Shown here: positions 20,288 to 29,390 of the stretch, in pieces
Numbering within the stretch: the stretch's first letter is position 1
Layout of the letters: each line of letters opens with the position of its first letter
Assembly: GCF_014651595.1 (NCBI RefSeq)
Contig: NZ_BMXE01000002.1
Coordinates: 496,001-560,000 of the forward strand
Direction: 5' to 3'
Length of the DNA: 64,000 bases
From: Pseudovibrio japonicus
GTDB taxonomy: Bacteria > Pseudomonadota > Alphaproteobacteria > Rhizobiales > Stappiaceae
Program-made: the position numbers and the translations under genes
The notes under the pieces: model-generated
Seen by the model: the letters and a program-made list of their open reading frames with translations, nothing else
Told to the model about the DNA's origin: nothing
Databases searched by the model: none

Positions 20288-21199
20288 TCAGCTGGCTGCT
20301 GCCATGCCATCCAGTACGCCCGACACACCGGCTTCCCAGCCGAGAATGGCGCGTTTGCGGGTGATGCCCCAGTGGTAGCCGCACATGTTGCCTTTTGCGC
20401 CAAGAACACGGTGGCATGGGACAACGAAGGACAGCGGATTCTTTCCGACTGCTGTTCCAACAGCGCGGGACGCCTTGGAGTTGCCGAGGTTGTTCGCAAT
20501 TTCGGAATAGGTGGTGGCTTTGCCCATCGGGATCTTCAAGAGGGTCTGCCAGACGCGGATCTCGAAATCGGTTCCGATAAATACGACGCGAAGCGGCTGT
20601 TCTTCGCTCCATTTGTTTGGCTCAAAGATGCGGGAAACGTAAGGCGCTGTCAGCTGCTGGCTTTCTTCAAACTGAGCAGCAGGCCAACGCTCGCACATAT
20701 CGGCGAGTGCTTTGGCTTCCTCTCCGGCGTCGGCAAAGGCAAGGCCCGCTAGACCGCGCTCAGTGACCATCAGAAGCGCGATGCCGAACGGGCAGGGGTG
20801 GAAGCCCCAACTGATCTTAACGCCCGCTCCACGGCGCTTATAGTCGCCGGGGGTCATGGCCTCGTGGCTCACAAAAAGATCATGCAGACGGGCAGGGCCG
20901 GACAAGCCAACCTCAAGCGAGGCTTCAAGAATGCTTGCGGAATCTTGCAAAAGAGCACGGGCGTGGTCGATGGTGATCGCTTGCAGGAACTGCTTGGGCG
21001 TGATGCCTGCCCATCTTGAGAACACACGCTGAAGCTGGATCGGCTGGAGACCAACGCTGGCGGCTAGCTCTTCCAGAGAAGGCTGCTCTCTCCAGTTCTC
21101 CGAGATCCCTTGCAGGGTTTTCTGGACGACGCGGTAATCCTCAAGAGCGGCACTGTCTTCGATAAACGTACCATTTGCGAGCTTTTCTGCATTAAACAT
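20288..21199 (-). CDS. Ada-like protein: AraC-type HTH fused to methylated-DNA--cysteine methyltransferase
   Basis: The 303-residue protein joins an AraC-type DNA-binding region (about residues 20-120, including LEELAASVGLQPIQLQRVF) to an O6-alkylguanine alkyltransferase domain (about 130-300). The acceptor cysteine is Cys262 in VVPCHRVLG, and the Arg-bearing helix SKASRAVGTAVGKN precedes it. E. coli Ada has an additional N-terminal zinc domain whose methylated Cys turns it into an activator; that domain is absent here, so methyl-phosphotriester sensing is not expected. Repair of O6-methylguanine should be intact. Confidence 0.88.
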   Translation of the reverse strand: MFNAEKLANGTFIEDSAALEDYRVVQKTLQGISENWREQPSLEELAASVGLQPIQLQRVFSRWAGITPKQFLQAITIDHARALLQDSASILEASLEVGLSGPARLHDLFVSHEAMTPGDYKRRGAGVKISWGFHPCPFGIALLMVTERGLAGLAFADAGEEAKALADMCERWPAAQFEESQQLTAPYVSRIFEPNKWSEEQPLRVVFIGTDFEIRVWQTLLKIPMGKATTYSEIANNLGNSKASRAVGTAVGKNPLSFVVPCHRVLGAKGNMCGYHWGITRKRAILGWEAGVSGVLDGMAAAS

Positions 21200-21305
21200 C
21201 TTCGGTCACGGCTCTTAGATTTTATTTCTGATTTGGGGAATCTAGTTGATCCGCAGCGTCAACACCACCCGAAACGCGAGCACTCAGAAATACGAGGCGC
21301 AATGC

Positions 21306-21815
21306 CTAGGCATGATCAAAACCGCGGTTGCGGGCCGAATGTATCGCTTTTGAAAATTCAGCTGCGAAGCTGGTTCTGTCATCAGGGTTCAGGAAAGAGC
21401 CAACGATCAGGAACTGTTGGTCAGACCGCACCAGAATGCGGGTCACTCCGATATCTTCATCCCGTTCGATATGGAGCTTCATGTGAAACGGATTGAGAAT
21501 GTACTCCTGCACTTCACCTTTGTAGGTGACATGCTTCAACCGCACCTCAAGAGGGGACACGCTGATTTCCTCGTAGGTTTCAGCAGTTGCAAAATTATGT
21601 CTGAAAGCGAGCCAGAGGAACAGGATTGGGAGGGCGAGGAGGATCGGCGCTGGCCACAGACCCATCAAAACGAGCATGACCGAGCAAGCTCCGGCAACTG
21701 CACCTGCGCACCACAGGACCATGTTCACGCCTTCGCGAGACAACGAGCGGTGCGGGGTCAGAACAGCCTGAAAGAAAGGGGGATAAAGCTCCTGCTTTTC
21801 GAGATCGTGGGGCAT
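21306..21815 (-). CDS. DUF2244 integral membrane protein
   Basis: This 169-residue inner membrane protein has two adjacent hydrophobic helices (about residues 30-70: NMVLWCAGAVAGACSVMLVL and PAPILLALPILFLWLAF) and a soluble C-terminal half with the EVRLKHVTYKGE and FHMKLHIERDED pattern of DUF2244. The function is unknown. Members often sit beside nth in alphaproteobacteria; here it is divergent from nth with 100 bases between. Confidence 0.75.
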   Translation of the reverse strand: MPHDLEKQELYPPFFQAVLTPHRSLSREGVNMVLWCAGAVAGACSVMLVLMGLWPAPILLALPILFLWLAFRHNFATAETYEEISVSPLEVRLKHVTYKGEVQEYILNPFHMKLHIERDEDIGVTRILVRSDQQFLIVGSFLNPDDRTSFAAEFSKAIHSARNRGFDHA

Positions 21816-21915
21816 TGGTGCTATTTCGCACTCTGTTTCATTGCTACTCTTGCTCCCTTAGGAGTATAGAGCTTTCACAGCCTACGCAAAGTCACTTATT
21901 TCCCTTGAGAGTCCT

Positions 21916-22635
21916 ATGGTTGACGCCACCAAAACAAAGAAGGTTGTATCTTCTTCCAATACACGCAAAAAGACAGTTTCCAGATCAAGGTATTCTAAAG
22001 CCGAGATTTACGAGATCTTTGCGACATTCGAAAAAGACAACCCTGAACCCGAAGGGGAACTCAACCACAGCAACGAGTTCACACTGCTGGTGGCTGTTGT
22101 CCTCTCAGCTCAGGCCACCGATGCCGGAGTGAATAAGGCGACAAAGCATCTGTTCCAGATTGCTGATACGCCTGAGAAAATGGTGGCGCTTGGCGAGGAT
22201 AAGATCCGCGAAGAGATCCGAACAATCGGGCTTTACAAAAACAAGGCGAAGAATACGTTTTTGCTCTCACAGATGCTGATTGAGCATCACGGGGGGCAGG
22301 TTCCGCAGACCCGTGAGGAGCTGGAGGCTCTGCCCGGCGTCGGACGGAAAACGGCAAATGTGGTGCTGAATATCGCTTTCGGTCAGCCAACGATTGCGGT
22401 TGATACGCACCTTTTCCGGATTGCGAACAGAATTGGCCTCGCGCCCGGCAAGACACCGCTGGATGTAGAGAAGAAACTGGAAAAAGTGATTCCGCCAGAG
22501 TTCATGCAGCACGCGCACCACTGGCTTATTCTGCATGGCCGTTACATCTGTAAGGCCCGCAAACCGGCTTGCGATCGCTGCATCATCTATGATCTTTGCA
22601 AGAGCAAAGAGAAAATTCTGAAGGGGACTAATTAA
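21916..22635 (+). CDS. nth: Endonuclease III
   Basis: Nth removes oxidised pyrimidines and nicks the abasic site in base excision repair. The helix-hairpin-helix reads LEALPGVGRKTAN with the catalytic lysine; the catalytic Asp is in VDTHLFRIANR. A [4Fe-4S] cluster is bound by C212-x6-C219-x2-C222-x5-C228 near the C-terminus. Length is 239 residues, with a basic N-terminal tail of about 30 residues that is poorly conserved. It converges with irr. Confidence 0.96.
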   Translation: MVDATKTKKVVSSSNTRKKTVSRSRYSKAEIYEIFATFEKDNPEPEGELNHSNEFTLLVAVVLSAQATDAGVNKATKHLFQIADTPEKMVALGEDKIREEIRTIGLYKNKAKNTFLLSQMLIEHHGGQVPQTREELEALPGVGRKTANVVLNIAFGQPTIAVDTHLFRIANRIGLAPGKTPLDVEKKLEKVIPPEFMQHAHHWLILHGRYICKARKPACDRCIIYDLCKSKEKILKGTN

Positions 22636-22650
22636 GTAAAAGCAGAAGCT

Positions 22651-23082
22651 TTACTGCATCTGCTTCTTACGGAGACGAACTACAACTTCCACGCGGGAAA
22701 TTTCCATTCCTTCAGGTGGCACTGGCAAGTTGTCCAAGGTCAGGCCGCTGTCTGGAATGTCGATTACTCGGTTTTCATCTTCCAAGAAGAAATGGTGATG
22801 CTCGGAAGTATTGGTGTCGAAGTAAGTCTTTGTTCCTTCAACAGCAACTTCGCGCAGCAGACCAACCTCTGTGAACTGATGGAGCGTGTTGTAAACTGTT
22901 GCCAGTGAGACGGGCACGTTGGCAAGAATAGCTTCTTCGTGAAGGACTTCCGCCGAGATGTGGCGATTACCCTGAGAATAAAGAAGCTCAGCCAGTGCTA
23001 CGCGCTGACGTGTAGGGCGGAGACCTGCGTCTCTTAGCATCCCTGTTACATCCTGATGTTCGTAAGCAATCTGCGAGCTCAT
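22651..23082 (-). CDS. irr: Iron response regulator Irr (Fur family)
   Basis: Irr is a Fur-family regulator that controls haem and iron genes in Hyphomicrobiales and relatives by responding to haem. The 143-residue protein has the winged helix (GLRPTRQRVALAELL to SLATVYNTLHQF) and the His-rich site EHHHFF at His95-97. It contains no cysteine, so the haem regulatory motif of Bradyrhizobium Irr is absent, as in Rhizobium-type Irr. The call over a plain Fur or PerR rests on sequence style and on its place divergent from fabA, where irr is found in related genomes. Confidence 0.85.
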   Translation of the reverse strand: MSSQIAYEHQDVTGMLRDAGLRPTRQRVALAELLYSQGNRHISAEVLHEEAILANVPVSLATVYNTLHQFTEVGLLREVAVEGTKTYFDTNTSEHHHFFLEDENRVIDIPDSGLTLDNLPVPPEGMEISRVEVVVRLRKKQMQ

Positions 23083-23453
23083 TTTTTCCTACTATAGTTC
23101 TTTAGGGTGCTGCTGTTCTATCACCAACACACCATTTCTACCAGCATTAGATTAAAAGCAACCTATTGACCTGTACCCAAGCACTCTCAATATTAGGGAG
23201 CATAACCCTAGATAGATCAAGCTGAAACCCAGTAGGGACAAAGGGACTGCTTATAACAATAATAAGAATAGTATAAGTTAAACACAACTGCGTACATTGA
23301 GCACACGCAAACTCACATACATCGCTCTTTCGATATTCGGGTACGTGTGCTAGGAAGGCCCGAACAGTTAATACTTAGAACCATCGTTACGTTCAGGTAA
23401 GGTGAACCCTACGTTTTCTGGCCTCAACAAACGACAAATTATGCGGGAATAGA
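23083..23453. promoter_or_regulatory. Divergent irr/fabA control region
   Basis: This AT-rich 371-base gap must hold the promoters of irr and of fabA-fabB-fabI. I looked for an iron control element (TTTAGAA-N2-TTCTAAA) and found only half-like fragments, such as CTTAGAACC near 23375, so autoregulation by Irr is not shown. No ORF is present. Confidence 0.4.
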
Positions 23454-23969
23454 ATGCACGACAAGCGTTCAAGCTACGATAAAGAAGCTCTGCTGGCCTG
23501 TGGTCGCGGTGAGCTATTTGGCAAAGGCAATGCACAATTGCCACTTCCTCCGATGCTGATGTTCGATCGCATCACTGAGATTTCTGAGGAAGGTGGCGAG
23601 TTCGGCAAGGGTGTAATTCGTTCAGAATTCGACATCAATCCAGATCTCTGGTTCTTTGAATGTCACTTCCAGGGCGATCCTGTAATGCCTGGTTGTCTCG
23701 GCTTGGACGCTCTGTGGCAGATGACTGGCTTCTACCTTGGATGGTTGGGTGAGCCTGGCCGTGGTCGTGCACTTTCTACTGGTGAAGTCAAATTTACAGG
23801 TCAGGTTACTCCTGACGTAAAAATGCTTGAATTCGGCGTTGATATGAAGCGCGTGATGCGCTCCCGCCTGAAACTGGCGATTGCTGATGGCTGGGTAAAG
23901 GCCGACGGCGAGACTATTTTCGTTGCGAAAGACCTGCGTGTTGGTCTGTTCCAAGACGAAGAAAAATAA
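23454..23969 (+). CDS. fabA: 3-hydroxyacyl-ACP dehydratase/isomerase FabA
   Basis: FabA dehydrates 3-hydroxydecanoyl-ACP and isomerises trans-2 to cis-3-decenoyl-ACP, the branch point to unsaturated fatty acids. The 171 residues match the family length. The catalytic His71 is in [12 protein letters not shown] and Asp85 in LGLDALWQ. It leads fabA-fabB-fabI, separated from fabB by 94 bases that contain a hairpin terminator. Confidence 0.97.
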   Translation: MHDKRSSYDKEALLACGRGELFGKGNAQLPLPPMLMFDRITEISEEGGEFGKGVIRSEFDINPDLWFFECHFQGDPVMPGCLGLDALWQMTGFYLGWLGEPGRGRALSTGEVKFTGQVTPDVKMLEFGVDMKRVMRSRLKLAIADGWVKADGETIFVAKDLRVGLFQDEEK

Positions 23970-23985
23970 GTTTTCAGATTGCGCG

Positions 23986-24019
23986 AGGGTTTATCATGCG
24001 GAGTGATGAACCCTTTTTT
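23986..24019 (+). terminator. Terminator-like hairpin between fabA and fabB
   Basis: An 11-bp stem (AGGGTTTATCA / TGATGAACCCT, one G-T pair) with a 7-base loop runs into six T residues. It lies inside the fabA-fabB-fabI block and could lower the amount of fabB-fabI message relative to fabA. Confidence 0.75.
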
Positions 24020-24063
24020 GGAATTGGGTTCATTTGAACCATTTATCCCACGGGAGACCTTAA

Positions 24064-25281
24064 ATGAGGCGTGTGGTTGTTACTGGTATGGGTATTGTTT
24101 CTCCACTTGGCAACAATGCTGAAGAGGTTAAGCAGAGCCTTTACGAAGGTAAATCCGGCATTGTTGCCGCCGAGGACTATGAGAAGCTTGGCTTCCGTTG
24201 TCAGGTTCACGGTGCCCCAAAGATTGATCCTCTGGAAGCTCTTGGCCGCCGTACTGCTCGTTTTATGGGTGCAGGATCTGCATGGAACTACATGGCCATG
24301 GAACAGGCGATTGAGGACGCTGGTCTAAGCGAAGACCAAGTCACCAATGAACGCACAGGCCTGATCATGGGTTCTGGTGGCCCATCCACCAAAACTATCG
24401 TTGAAGCTGCTGATACCACTCGCGAAAAAGGTCCACGTCGTATTGGACCTACCGCAGTTCCAAAAGCAATGAGCTCCACGAACTCCGCAACCCTTGCAAC
24501 GCCATTCAAGATTCACGGCGTCAACTACTCCATCTCTGCAGCCTGTGCGACGACCAATATCTGTATTGGTAACGCTTTCGAGTTGATCCAATGGGGTAAG
24601 CAGGACGTGATTTTTGCGGGCGGTGGTGAAGAACTGGACTGGAGCCTCTCCAATCTGTTTGACGCCATGGGCGCAATGTCTTCCAAGTACAACGACACTC
24701 CGTCTACTGCTTCTCGTCCATATGACAAGAACCGTGACGGCTTTGTTATTGCTGGCGGCGGTGGTGTTCTGGTTCTTGAAGAACTTGAGCATGCAAAAGC
24801 ACGTGGCGCTAAAATCTACGCAGAGATCGTAGGATACGGCCAGACCTCTGATGGTCATGACATGGTTGCACCAAGCGGTGAAGGCGCAGCGCGCTGCATG
24901 AAGATCGCGCTCAAAGACGTTGATTGCGACGTAGACTACATCAACCCACACGCAACCTCTACGCCTGTAGGTGACATCAAAGAGATCGAAGCAATCCGCA
25001 CTGTCTTCGGTGATAAGGTTCCGCCAATTTCTGCGACTAAGGCACTTTCCGGTCACTCCCTGGGTGCTGCTGGTGTTCATGAAGCAATCTATTCTTTGCT
25101 CATGATGGAAGGCAAATTCATTGCCGCTTCTGCCCATATTGAAGAATTGGATCCGGATTTTGAGGATATGCCAATCGTAAGAGAGCGCGTAGATAATGTA
25201 GAGCTAAACTGCGTCCTTTCAAACGGCTTTGGATTTGGCGGTACCAACGCAACCGTCGTGTTTAAGAGATTTAAAGACTAA
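24064..25281 (+). CDS. fabB: 3-oxoacyl-ACP synthase I (FabB)
   Basis: FabB elongates acyl-ACPs, including the cis-3-decenoyl product of FabA, and so is needed for unsaturated fatty acids. The Cys-His-His triad is visible: Cys161 in SAACATTN, His296 in [11 protein letters not shown] and His331 in SGHSLGAAG. Length is 405 residues. Its place directly after fabA supports FabB rather than FabF. Confidence 0.96.
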   Translation: MRRVVVTGMGIVSPLGNNAEEVKQSLYEGKSGIVAAEDYEKLGFRCQVHGAPKIDPLEALGRRTARFMGAGSAWNYMAMEQAIEDAGLSEDQVTNERTGLIMGSGGPSTKTIVEAADTTREKGPRRIGPTAVPKAMSSTNSATLATPFKIHGVNYSISAACATTNICIGNAFELIQWGKQDVIFAGGGEELDWSLSNLFDAMGAMSSKYNDTPSTASRPYDKNRDGFVIAGGGGVLVLEELEHAKARGAKIYAEIVGYGQTSDGHDMVAPSGEGAARCMKIALKDVDCDVDYINPHATSTPVGDIKEIEAIRTVFGDKVPPISATKALSGHSLGAAGVHEAIYSLLMMEGKFIAASAHIEELDPDFEDMPIVRERVDNVELNCVLSNGFGFGGTNATVVFKRFKD

Positions 25282-25337
25282 GTTTTAAGGAGTTGAGGTT
25301 AAGCAGCTCCTTCAAACATTGATTACGGGAGTTTTCT

Positions 25338-26165
25338 ATGAGCAAGCTTATGCAAGGCAAGCGTGGTCTGATTATGGGCGTTGCCAATGATCACAGCATT
25401 GCCTGGAGCATTGCCAAGGCTCTTGCAGAACAGGGAGCAGAAATAGCCTTCACCTATCAGGGTGAAGCATTTGGTCGCCGTGTAAAGCCGCTAGCAGAAA
25501 GTGTTGGTAGCGATACACTGCTTCCCTGCGATGTAGAAGACATCGATAGCGTAGATAATGTGTTCACGCAGCTGAAGGAGAAATGGGGAACGATTGATTT
25601 CCTCGTGCACGCTATTGCATTTTCCGACAAAAATGAGCTGCGTGGCCGATATGCTGACACCTCTCGTGCAAACTTTGCCCGTACGATGCAGATCTCCTGT
25701 TTCTCATTTACAGAGATCGCAAAGCGCGCAGCCGAGCTTATGCCAAATGGTGGTGCAATGCTGACGCTGACTTATGGTGGTGCGACCAGTGTTATGCCTA
25801 ACTACAACGTCATGGGCGTTGCCAAGGCTGCTCTAGAAGCTTCTGTACGTTATTTGGCAATGGACTTTGGTGAGCAGGGCATTCGCGTGAATGCAATGTC
25901 TGCAGGCCCGGTTCGTACGCTTGCTGGTGCTGGTGTCTCTGATGCTCGTTTGATGTTCAACTTCCAACAGAACAACTCCCCGCTAAAGCATACTGTTACC
26001 AACGAACAGCTTGGCGGTTCTGGTCTTTACCTTCTCTCAGACTTGTCTGGTGGTGTTACCGGTGAAATTCACTTTGTCGATTCCGGTTACAACATCGTTT
26101 CCATGCCACGTCTGGAAGCATTGAAAACTGCAGAAAAATTGATGCGCAAGAATGAAACTATCTAA
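25338..26165 (+). CDS. fabI: Enoyl-ACP reductase (NADH) FabI
   Basis: FabI reduces trans-2-enoyl-ACP, the last step of each elongation cycle. It is a short-chain dehydrogenase of 275 residues with the Y-x6-K signature at Tyr156 and Lys163 (YNVMGVAK) and the family-typical N-terminal MGVANDHSIAWSIA nucleotide-binding loop. It is the last gene of the fab unit; a bidirectional terminator follows. Confidence 0.96.
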   Translation: MSKLMQGKRGLIMGVANDHSIAWSIAKALAEQGAEIAFTYQGEAFGRRVKPLAESVGSDTLLPCDVEDIDSVDNVFTQLKEKWGTIDFLVHAIAFSDKNELRGRYADTSRANFARTMQISCFSFTEIAKRAAELMPNGGAMLTLTYGGATSVMPNYNVMGVAKAALEASVRYLAMDFGEQGIRVNAMSAGPVRTLAGAGVSDARLMFNFQQNNSPLKHTVTNEQLGGSGLYLLSDLSGGVTGEIHFVDSGYNIVSMPRLEALKTAEKLMRKNETI

Positions 26166-26190
26166 GTTTCCTTCGTGAAATCCATCAAAC

Positions 26191-26224
26191 AAAAAAGCCT
26201 CTGAGAACACTCAGAGGCTTTTTT
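26191..26224. terminator. Bidirectional terminator between fabI and an SH3 gene
   Basis: A 14-bp stem (AAAAAAGCCTCTGA / TCAGAGGCTTTTTT) with a 6-base loop has an A run on one side and a T run on the other. It can serve fabI (plus) and the converging SH3 gene (minus). Confidence 0.92.
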
Positions 26225-26243
26225 GATTCCATGATCTCTTGGA

Positions 26244-26792
26244 TCAATTATTGATTGTCTCGTTTTTGTAAACGCCAAACAGTCTGCTTTGGTCGACCCA
26301 ACCTTCAAAATCCTTACCGGAAACGCGGCAGTAACCATCTTCACACTCGACCACACCCGCAAGGACCATTGGTTCAAGATACGCCTCGATCTCTTCATTC
26401 GGGCCCGGACGCTTACGCAACGGTGTGGTTTCAATTGTGTCTTCTAACCAAGGTGTGACCAAGGCTGAGCGGTAGCCTGTCAGTAGGGTTTTGAACACCC
26501 AGCCATCCTTACCTTCCCAATCACGGATCCGGCGCCAGTCATCATATTCCTGGATAACTTCCACCGGCAGCCTGCTGCGAATAAAGGTCCAACCGATCTC
26601 GTGGTTTCTGCTCGGGCCCTTCCGAACGTTCACACGATCTGATTTAAGGCTAACAAAACGTGGAACCGGAAGGCCAGAAACACCTGAACCGCCAGACTGC
26701 GCCTGAACCGTCATTGCGGATGGAAAAACAAGGAGAAATAATAGAAAAGCGGTTGCAAGGGCACCCAGAGCACGAAAACGTATATTTTTCAT
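26244..26792 (-). CDS. Exported SH3-domain protein
   Basis: The 182-residue protein has a clear signal peptide (MKNIRFRALG then a hydrophobic core ending in VQAQS) and two SH3-like units, one with DRVNVRKGPSRNHEIGW and one with TPLRKRPGPNEEIEAYLEP. Such periplasmic SH3 proteins are usually linked to the cell envelope; the exact role is unknown. It is divergent from a 2-hydroxyacid dehydrogenase gene, with 249 bases between. It is distinct from the shorter SH3 protein at 17865-18221. Confidence 0.8.
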   Translation of the reverse strand: MKNIRFRALGALATAFLLFLLVFPSAMTVQAQSGGSGVSGLPVPRFVSLKSDRVNVRKGPSRNHEIGWTFIRSRLPVEVIQEYDDWRRIRDWEGKDGWVFKTLLTGYRSALVTPWLEDTIETTPLRKRPGPNEEIEAYLEPMVLAGVVECEDGYCRVSGKDFEGWVDQSRLFGVYKNETINN

Positions 26793-27041
26793 AGCGATAC
26801 CAAATTTTCCCGTCGGCTAATCCGTAATTTTCACTAAAATCGAGACACAAGTATCATACCTTAGATCTCGCGATTTCCGATAGTGGCTGCTATTAGATGT
26901 AGACGTGTTTTACAAGTCTTGTTTTCACCGGAACATTTGGTAATGAAACTTTGACAGCCCCTAAAACCTTTGAGACATTGACTCATATGGGGATCAGGGC
27001 ACGGTTAAAAAACTTCGAATTTTTGACAGAAGGCGGGGACG

Positions 27042-28028
27042 ATGCCAAAAAAGAAGCCTATTGTGGTTGTGACACGAAAACTGCCGGATGTAGTCGAAAC
27101 GCGGATGCGCGAACTTTTCGACACCCGACTGAATGAGCAAGACAAGCCGTTCACCCAAGCAGAGCTCGTAGAAGCCGTCAAAATTGCGGATGTTCTCGTC
27201 CCCACTGTAACTGATCGTATTGATGCTTCGGTTCTGGCTCAGGCTGGGCCGAATCTGAAGATGATCGCCAACTTCGGTAACGGCGTGGATAATATCGACG
27301 TTGCCTCAGCCAACAACCGCGGTATTGCTGTCACCAATACCGCTGGCGTAATGACTGAAGATACCGCCGACATGACCATGGCGCTCATTCTTGCCGTTCC
27401 ACGCCGCCTTTCCGAAGGCATGCGGAAAATCGAGAACAAGGAATGGGACGGCTGGTCCCCGACCTGGATGCTCGGTCGCCGGATCTGGGGCAAGCGCCTC
27501 GGTATCATCGGCATGGGCAGAATCGGTCAGGCGGTCGCCAGACGCGCAAAGGCGTTTGGGATGTCTATCCATTACCACAATCGAATTCGCGAGCCTCTGG
27601 AGCTTGAGGAGCAGCTGGAGGCTACTTTCTGGGAGAGCCTGGATCAGATGCTTGCGCGTATGGATGTCGTCTCCATCCATTGCCCGCATACACCTGGTAC
27701 TTACCACTTGCTATCGGCGCGTCGTTTGAAGCTGATGAAGCCTGATGCATACATTGTGAACACCGCGCGTGGTGAGATCGTAGATGAAAATGCGCTGATC
27801 CGTCAGATCGAAGCGGGAGAGCTTGCAGGTGCCGCGCTCGACGTGTTTGAACACGAGCCAGCAATCAATCCAAAGCTAGTGGCGTCCGACAAGGTTGTTG
27901 TGCTGCCTCACATGGGTTCAGCCACAATTGAAGGGCGTATTGATATGGGTGAGAAGGTCATCATCAATATCAAAGCGTTTATGGACGGCCACCGCCCACC
28001 GGATCGTGTGTTGCCATCCATGCTGTGA
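27042..28028 (+). CDS. D-isomer-specific 2-hydroxyacid dehydrogenase, glyoxylate reductase-like
   Basis: This 328-residue NAD(P)-dependent dehydrogenase has the Rossmann motif GIIGMGRIGQAVA and the catalytic Arg (NTARGEIVD), Glu (FEHEP) and His (VLPHMGSAT). The overall pattern fits the GyaR/glyoxylate-hydroxypyruvate reductase branch rather than SerA, because no C-terminal ACT domain is present. The substrate is an inference. A strong terminator follows at 28039. Confidence 0.88.
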   Translation: MPKKKPIVVVTRKLPDVVETRMRELFDTRLNEQDKPFTQAELVEAVKIADVLVPTVTDRIDASVLAQAGPNLKMIANFGNGVDNIDVASANNRGIAVTNTAGVMTEDTADMTMALILAVPRRLSEGMRKIENKEWDGWSPTWMLGRRIWGKRLGIIGMGRIGQAVARRAKAFGMSIHYHNRIREPLELEEQLEATFWESLDQMLARMDVVSIHCPHTPGTYHLLSARRLKLMKPDAYIVNTARGEIVDENALIRQIEAGELAGAALDVFEHEPAINPKLVASDKVVVLPHMGSATIEGRIDMGEKVIINIKAFMDGHRPPDRVLPSML

Positions 28029-28038
28029 TAAAAGATTG

Positions 28039-28067
28039 AAGCGCTTCAGATTTCTGGAGCGCTTTTT
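28039..28067. terminator. Terminator between the dehydrogenase gene and dnaQ
   Basis: A 12-bp stem (AAGCGCTTCAGA / TCTGGAGCGCTT, one T-G pair) closes on a 2-base loop in this drawing, so the real loop is larger, and it is followed by a T run on the plus strand. dnaQ ends just beyond it on the opposite strand. Confidence 0.8.
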
Positions 28068-28077
28068 TACTTGAAGT

Positions 28078-28788
28078 CTATTTTAGGTATTTGTTCCAGG
28101 CCGGATCGGCTTTCATACCTGCAATAAATTTGGCATGTGCCTCAATCTCTTCCTCAGACAGGGTAGGGGAGAGGGGAACCGGGCGTTGTTGGGCAGCGAT
28201 GCGTTTTTTTGGTTCGTCGGAACCCGTTGTATCAAGCTCATTGGCTTCATCGTCTGGCATCAAGCCCAGATTTTTCTGCTTCCCGCCGTTCATCTCCAGA
28301 TAAACTTCAGCAAGCAACTCCGCATCAAGGAGCGCGCCGTGATAGACACGTTTGGAGTTATCTATGCCATAGCGCGAACAGAGTGCATCGAGCGAGACAG
28401 AGCCGGTGGTGAACTTTCTGCGGGCCAGTTTGAGCGTATCCAACACCTGAGTGTTTGGAATCTTTGGCTTATTGCAGCGACCAAGCTCCATGTTGATGAA
28501 GCCCATATCGAATGGTGCGTTGTGAATGACCAGACGGGCATCACCGACAAAATCAAGGAATTCATCAGCAACATCCGTAAAGACCGGTTTGTCCGAGAGG
28601 AATTCAGCAGAAAGACCGTGAATGCGGAAGGCTTCTTCTGGCATATCCCGCTGTGGGTTGACGTAGAGATGGCAAACGCGGCCGGTCGGGATAAAGTTGA
28701 TAAGCTCCACTCCACCGATTTCTACCAGTCTGTCACCATCAAGCGGGTTCAGGCCTGTGGTTTCCGTATCGAAGGAGATTTCGCGCAT
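28078..28788 (-). CDS. dnaQ: DNA polymerase III subunit epsilon
   Basis: DnaQ is the 3'-5' proofreading exonuclease of the replicative polymerase. The 236-residue protein shows the DEDDh pattern: FDTETTGL (Asp7, Glu9), IHNAPFDMGF, and YHGALLDAELLAEVY with the catalytic His and Asp. The C-terminal tail (PALL-type linker, then SEEEIEAHAKFIAGM) would contact the alpha subunit. It is the last gene of the leftward PPSR-maf-aroE-coaE-dnaQ operon, starting 2 bases after coaE. Confidence 0.96.
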   Translation of the reverse strand: MREISFDTETTGLNPLDGDRLVEIGGVELINFIPTGRVCHLYVNPQRDMPEEAFRIHGLSAEFLSDKPVFTDVADEFLDFVGDARLVIHNAPFDMGFINMELGRCNKPKIPNTQVLDTLKLARRKFTTGSVSLDALCSRYGIDNSKRVYHGALLDAELLAEVYLEMNGGKQKNLGLMPDDEANELDTTGSDEPKKRIAAQQRPVPLSPTLSEEEIEAHAKFIAGMKADPAWNKYLK

Positions 28789-28790
28789 AA

Positions 28791-29390
28791 TTACACCGTT
28801 CTTGAAGCGATCGAGGACACAGCGCGCATGATAGCTTCTACTGCGCGACGAGCGGGTTCAATACCACGGCCAGTGTCGATAATAAAATGCGCTCTTTTGC
28901 GTTTTTCTGCGTCGTTTAACTGTTTTGCGTAGATAGCCTCAAATTTTGCTTCTGTCATGCCCGGTCTTTCCAGAACGCGCTTTCGCTGCACATCATAGGG
29001 CGCGGTAACCACAACAACGGCATCAACGGCATGCTGTTTGCCAACCTCAAAGAGGAGCGGGACATCGAGTACAGCCACCTTGCGGCGCTCATTTTTGGCT
29101 TGCTCGAGAAACTCTGCTTCGACTTCATGAACGAGGGGGTGGATGAGACTTTCCAGAAGCATCATCTTCGTCTTGTCGTTAAGAACGACCTTGCCGAGGG
29201 CTTCCCGGTCAACCCGGCCATCTTTGATCGTGCCAGGAAAGGCATTGCCGACGGGCTCAACGGCCTTGCCAGCATATAGCGCATGTACGGCTGCATCTGC
29301 GTCGTACACAGCTGCCCCGGCCTCTGCAAAGAGTTGTGAGGTAGTTGATTTCCCCATTCCAATTGAACCGGTCAGACCGAGAATAACCAT
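28791..29390 (-). CDS. coaE: Dephospho-CoA kinase
   Basis: CoaE phosphorylates dephospho-CoA in the last step of coenzyme A synthesis. The P-loop is GLTGSIGMGKST (residues 5-16), and the conserved DADAAVHALY and ESLIHPLVH segments follow. Length is 199 residues. Its ATG directly abuts the aroE stop codon, which indicates translational coupling. Confidence 0.95.
   Translation of the reverse strand: MVILGLTGSIGMGKSTTSQLFAEAGAAVYDADAAVHALYAGKAVEPVGNAFPGTIKDGRVDREALGKVVLNDKTKMMLLESLIHPLVHEVEAEFLEQAKNERRKVAVLDVPLLFEVGKQHAVDAVVVVTAPYDVQRKRVLERPGMTEAKFEAIYAKQLNDAEKRKRAHFIIDTGRGIEPARRAVEAIMRAVSSIASRTV

Noticed and set aside
25287-25312. Hairpin AAGGAGTTG/CAGCTCCTT between fabB and fabI
   Set aside because: Nine pairs, but it is followed by CAAACATT without a T run, so it does not qualify as an intrinsic terminator.
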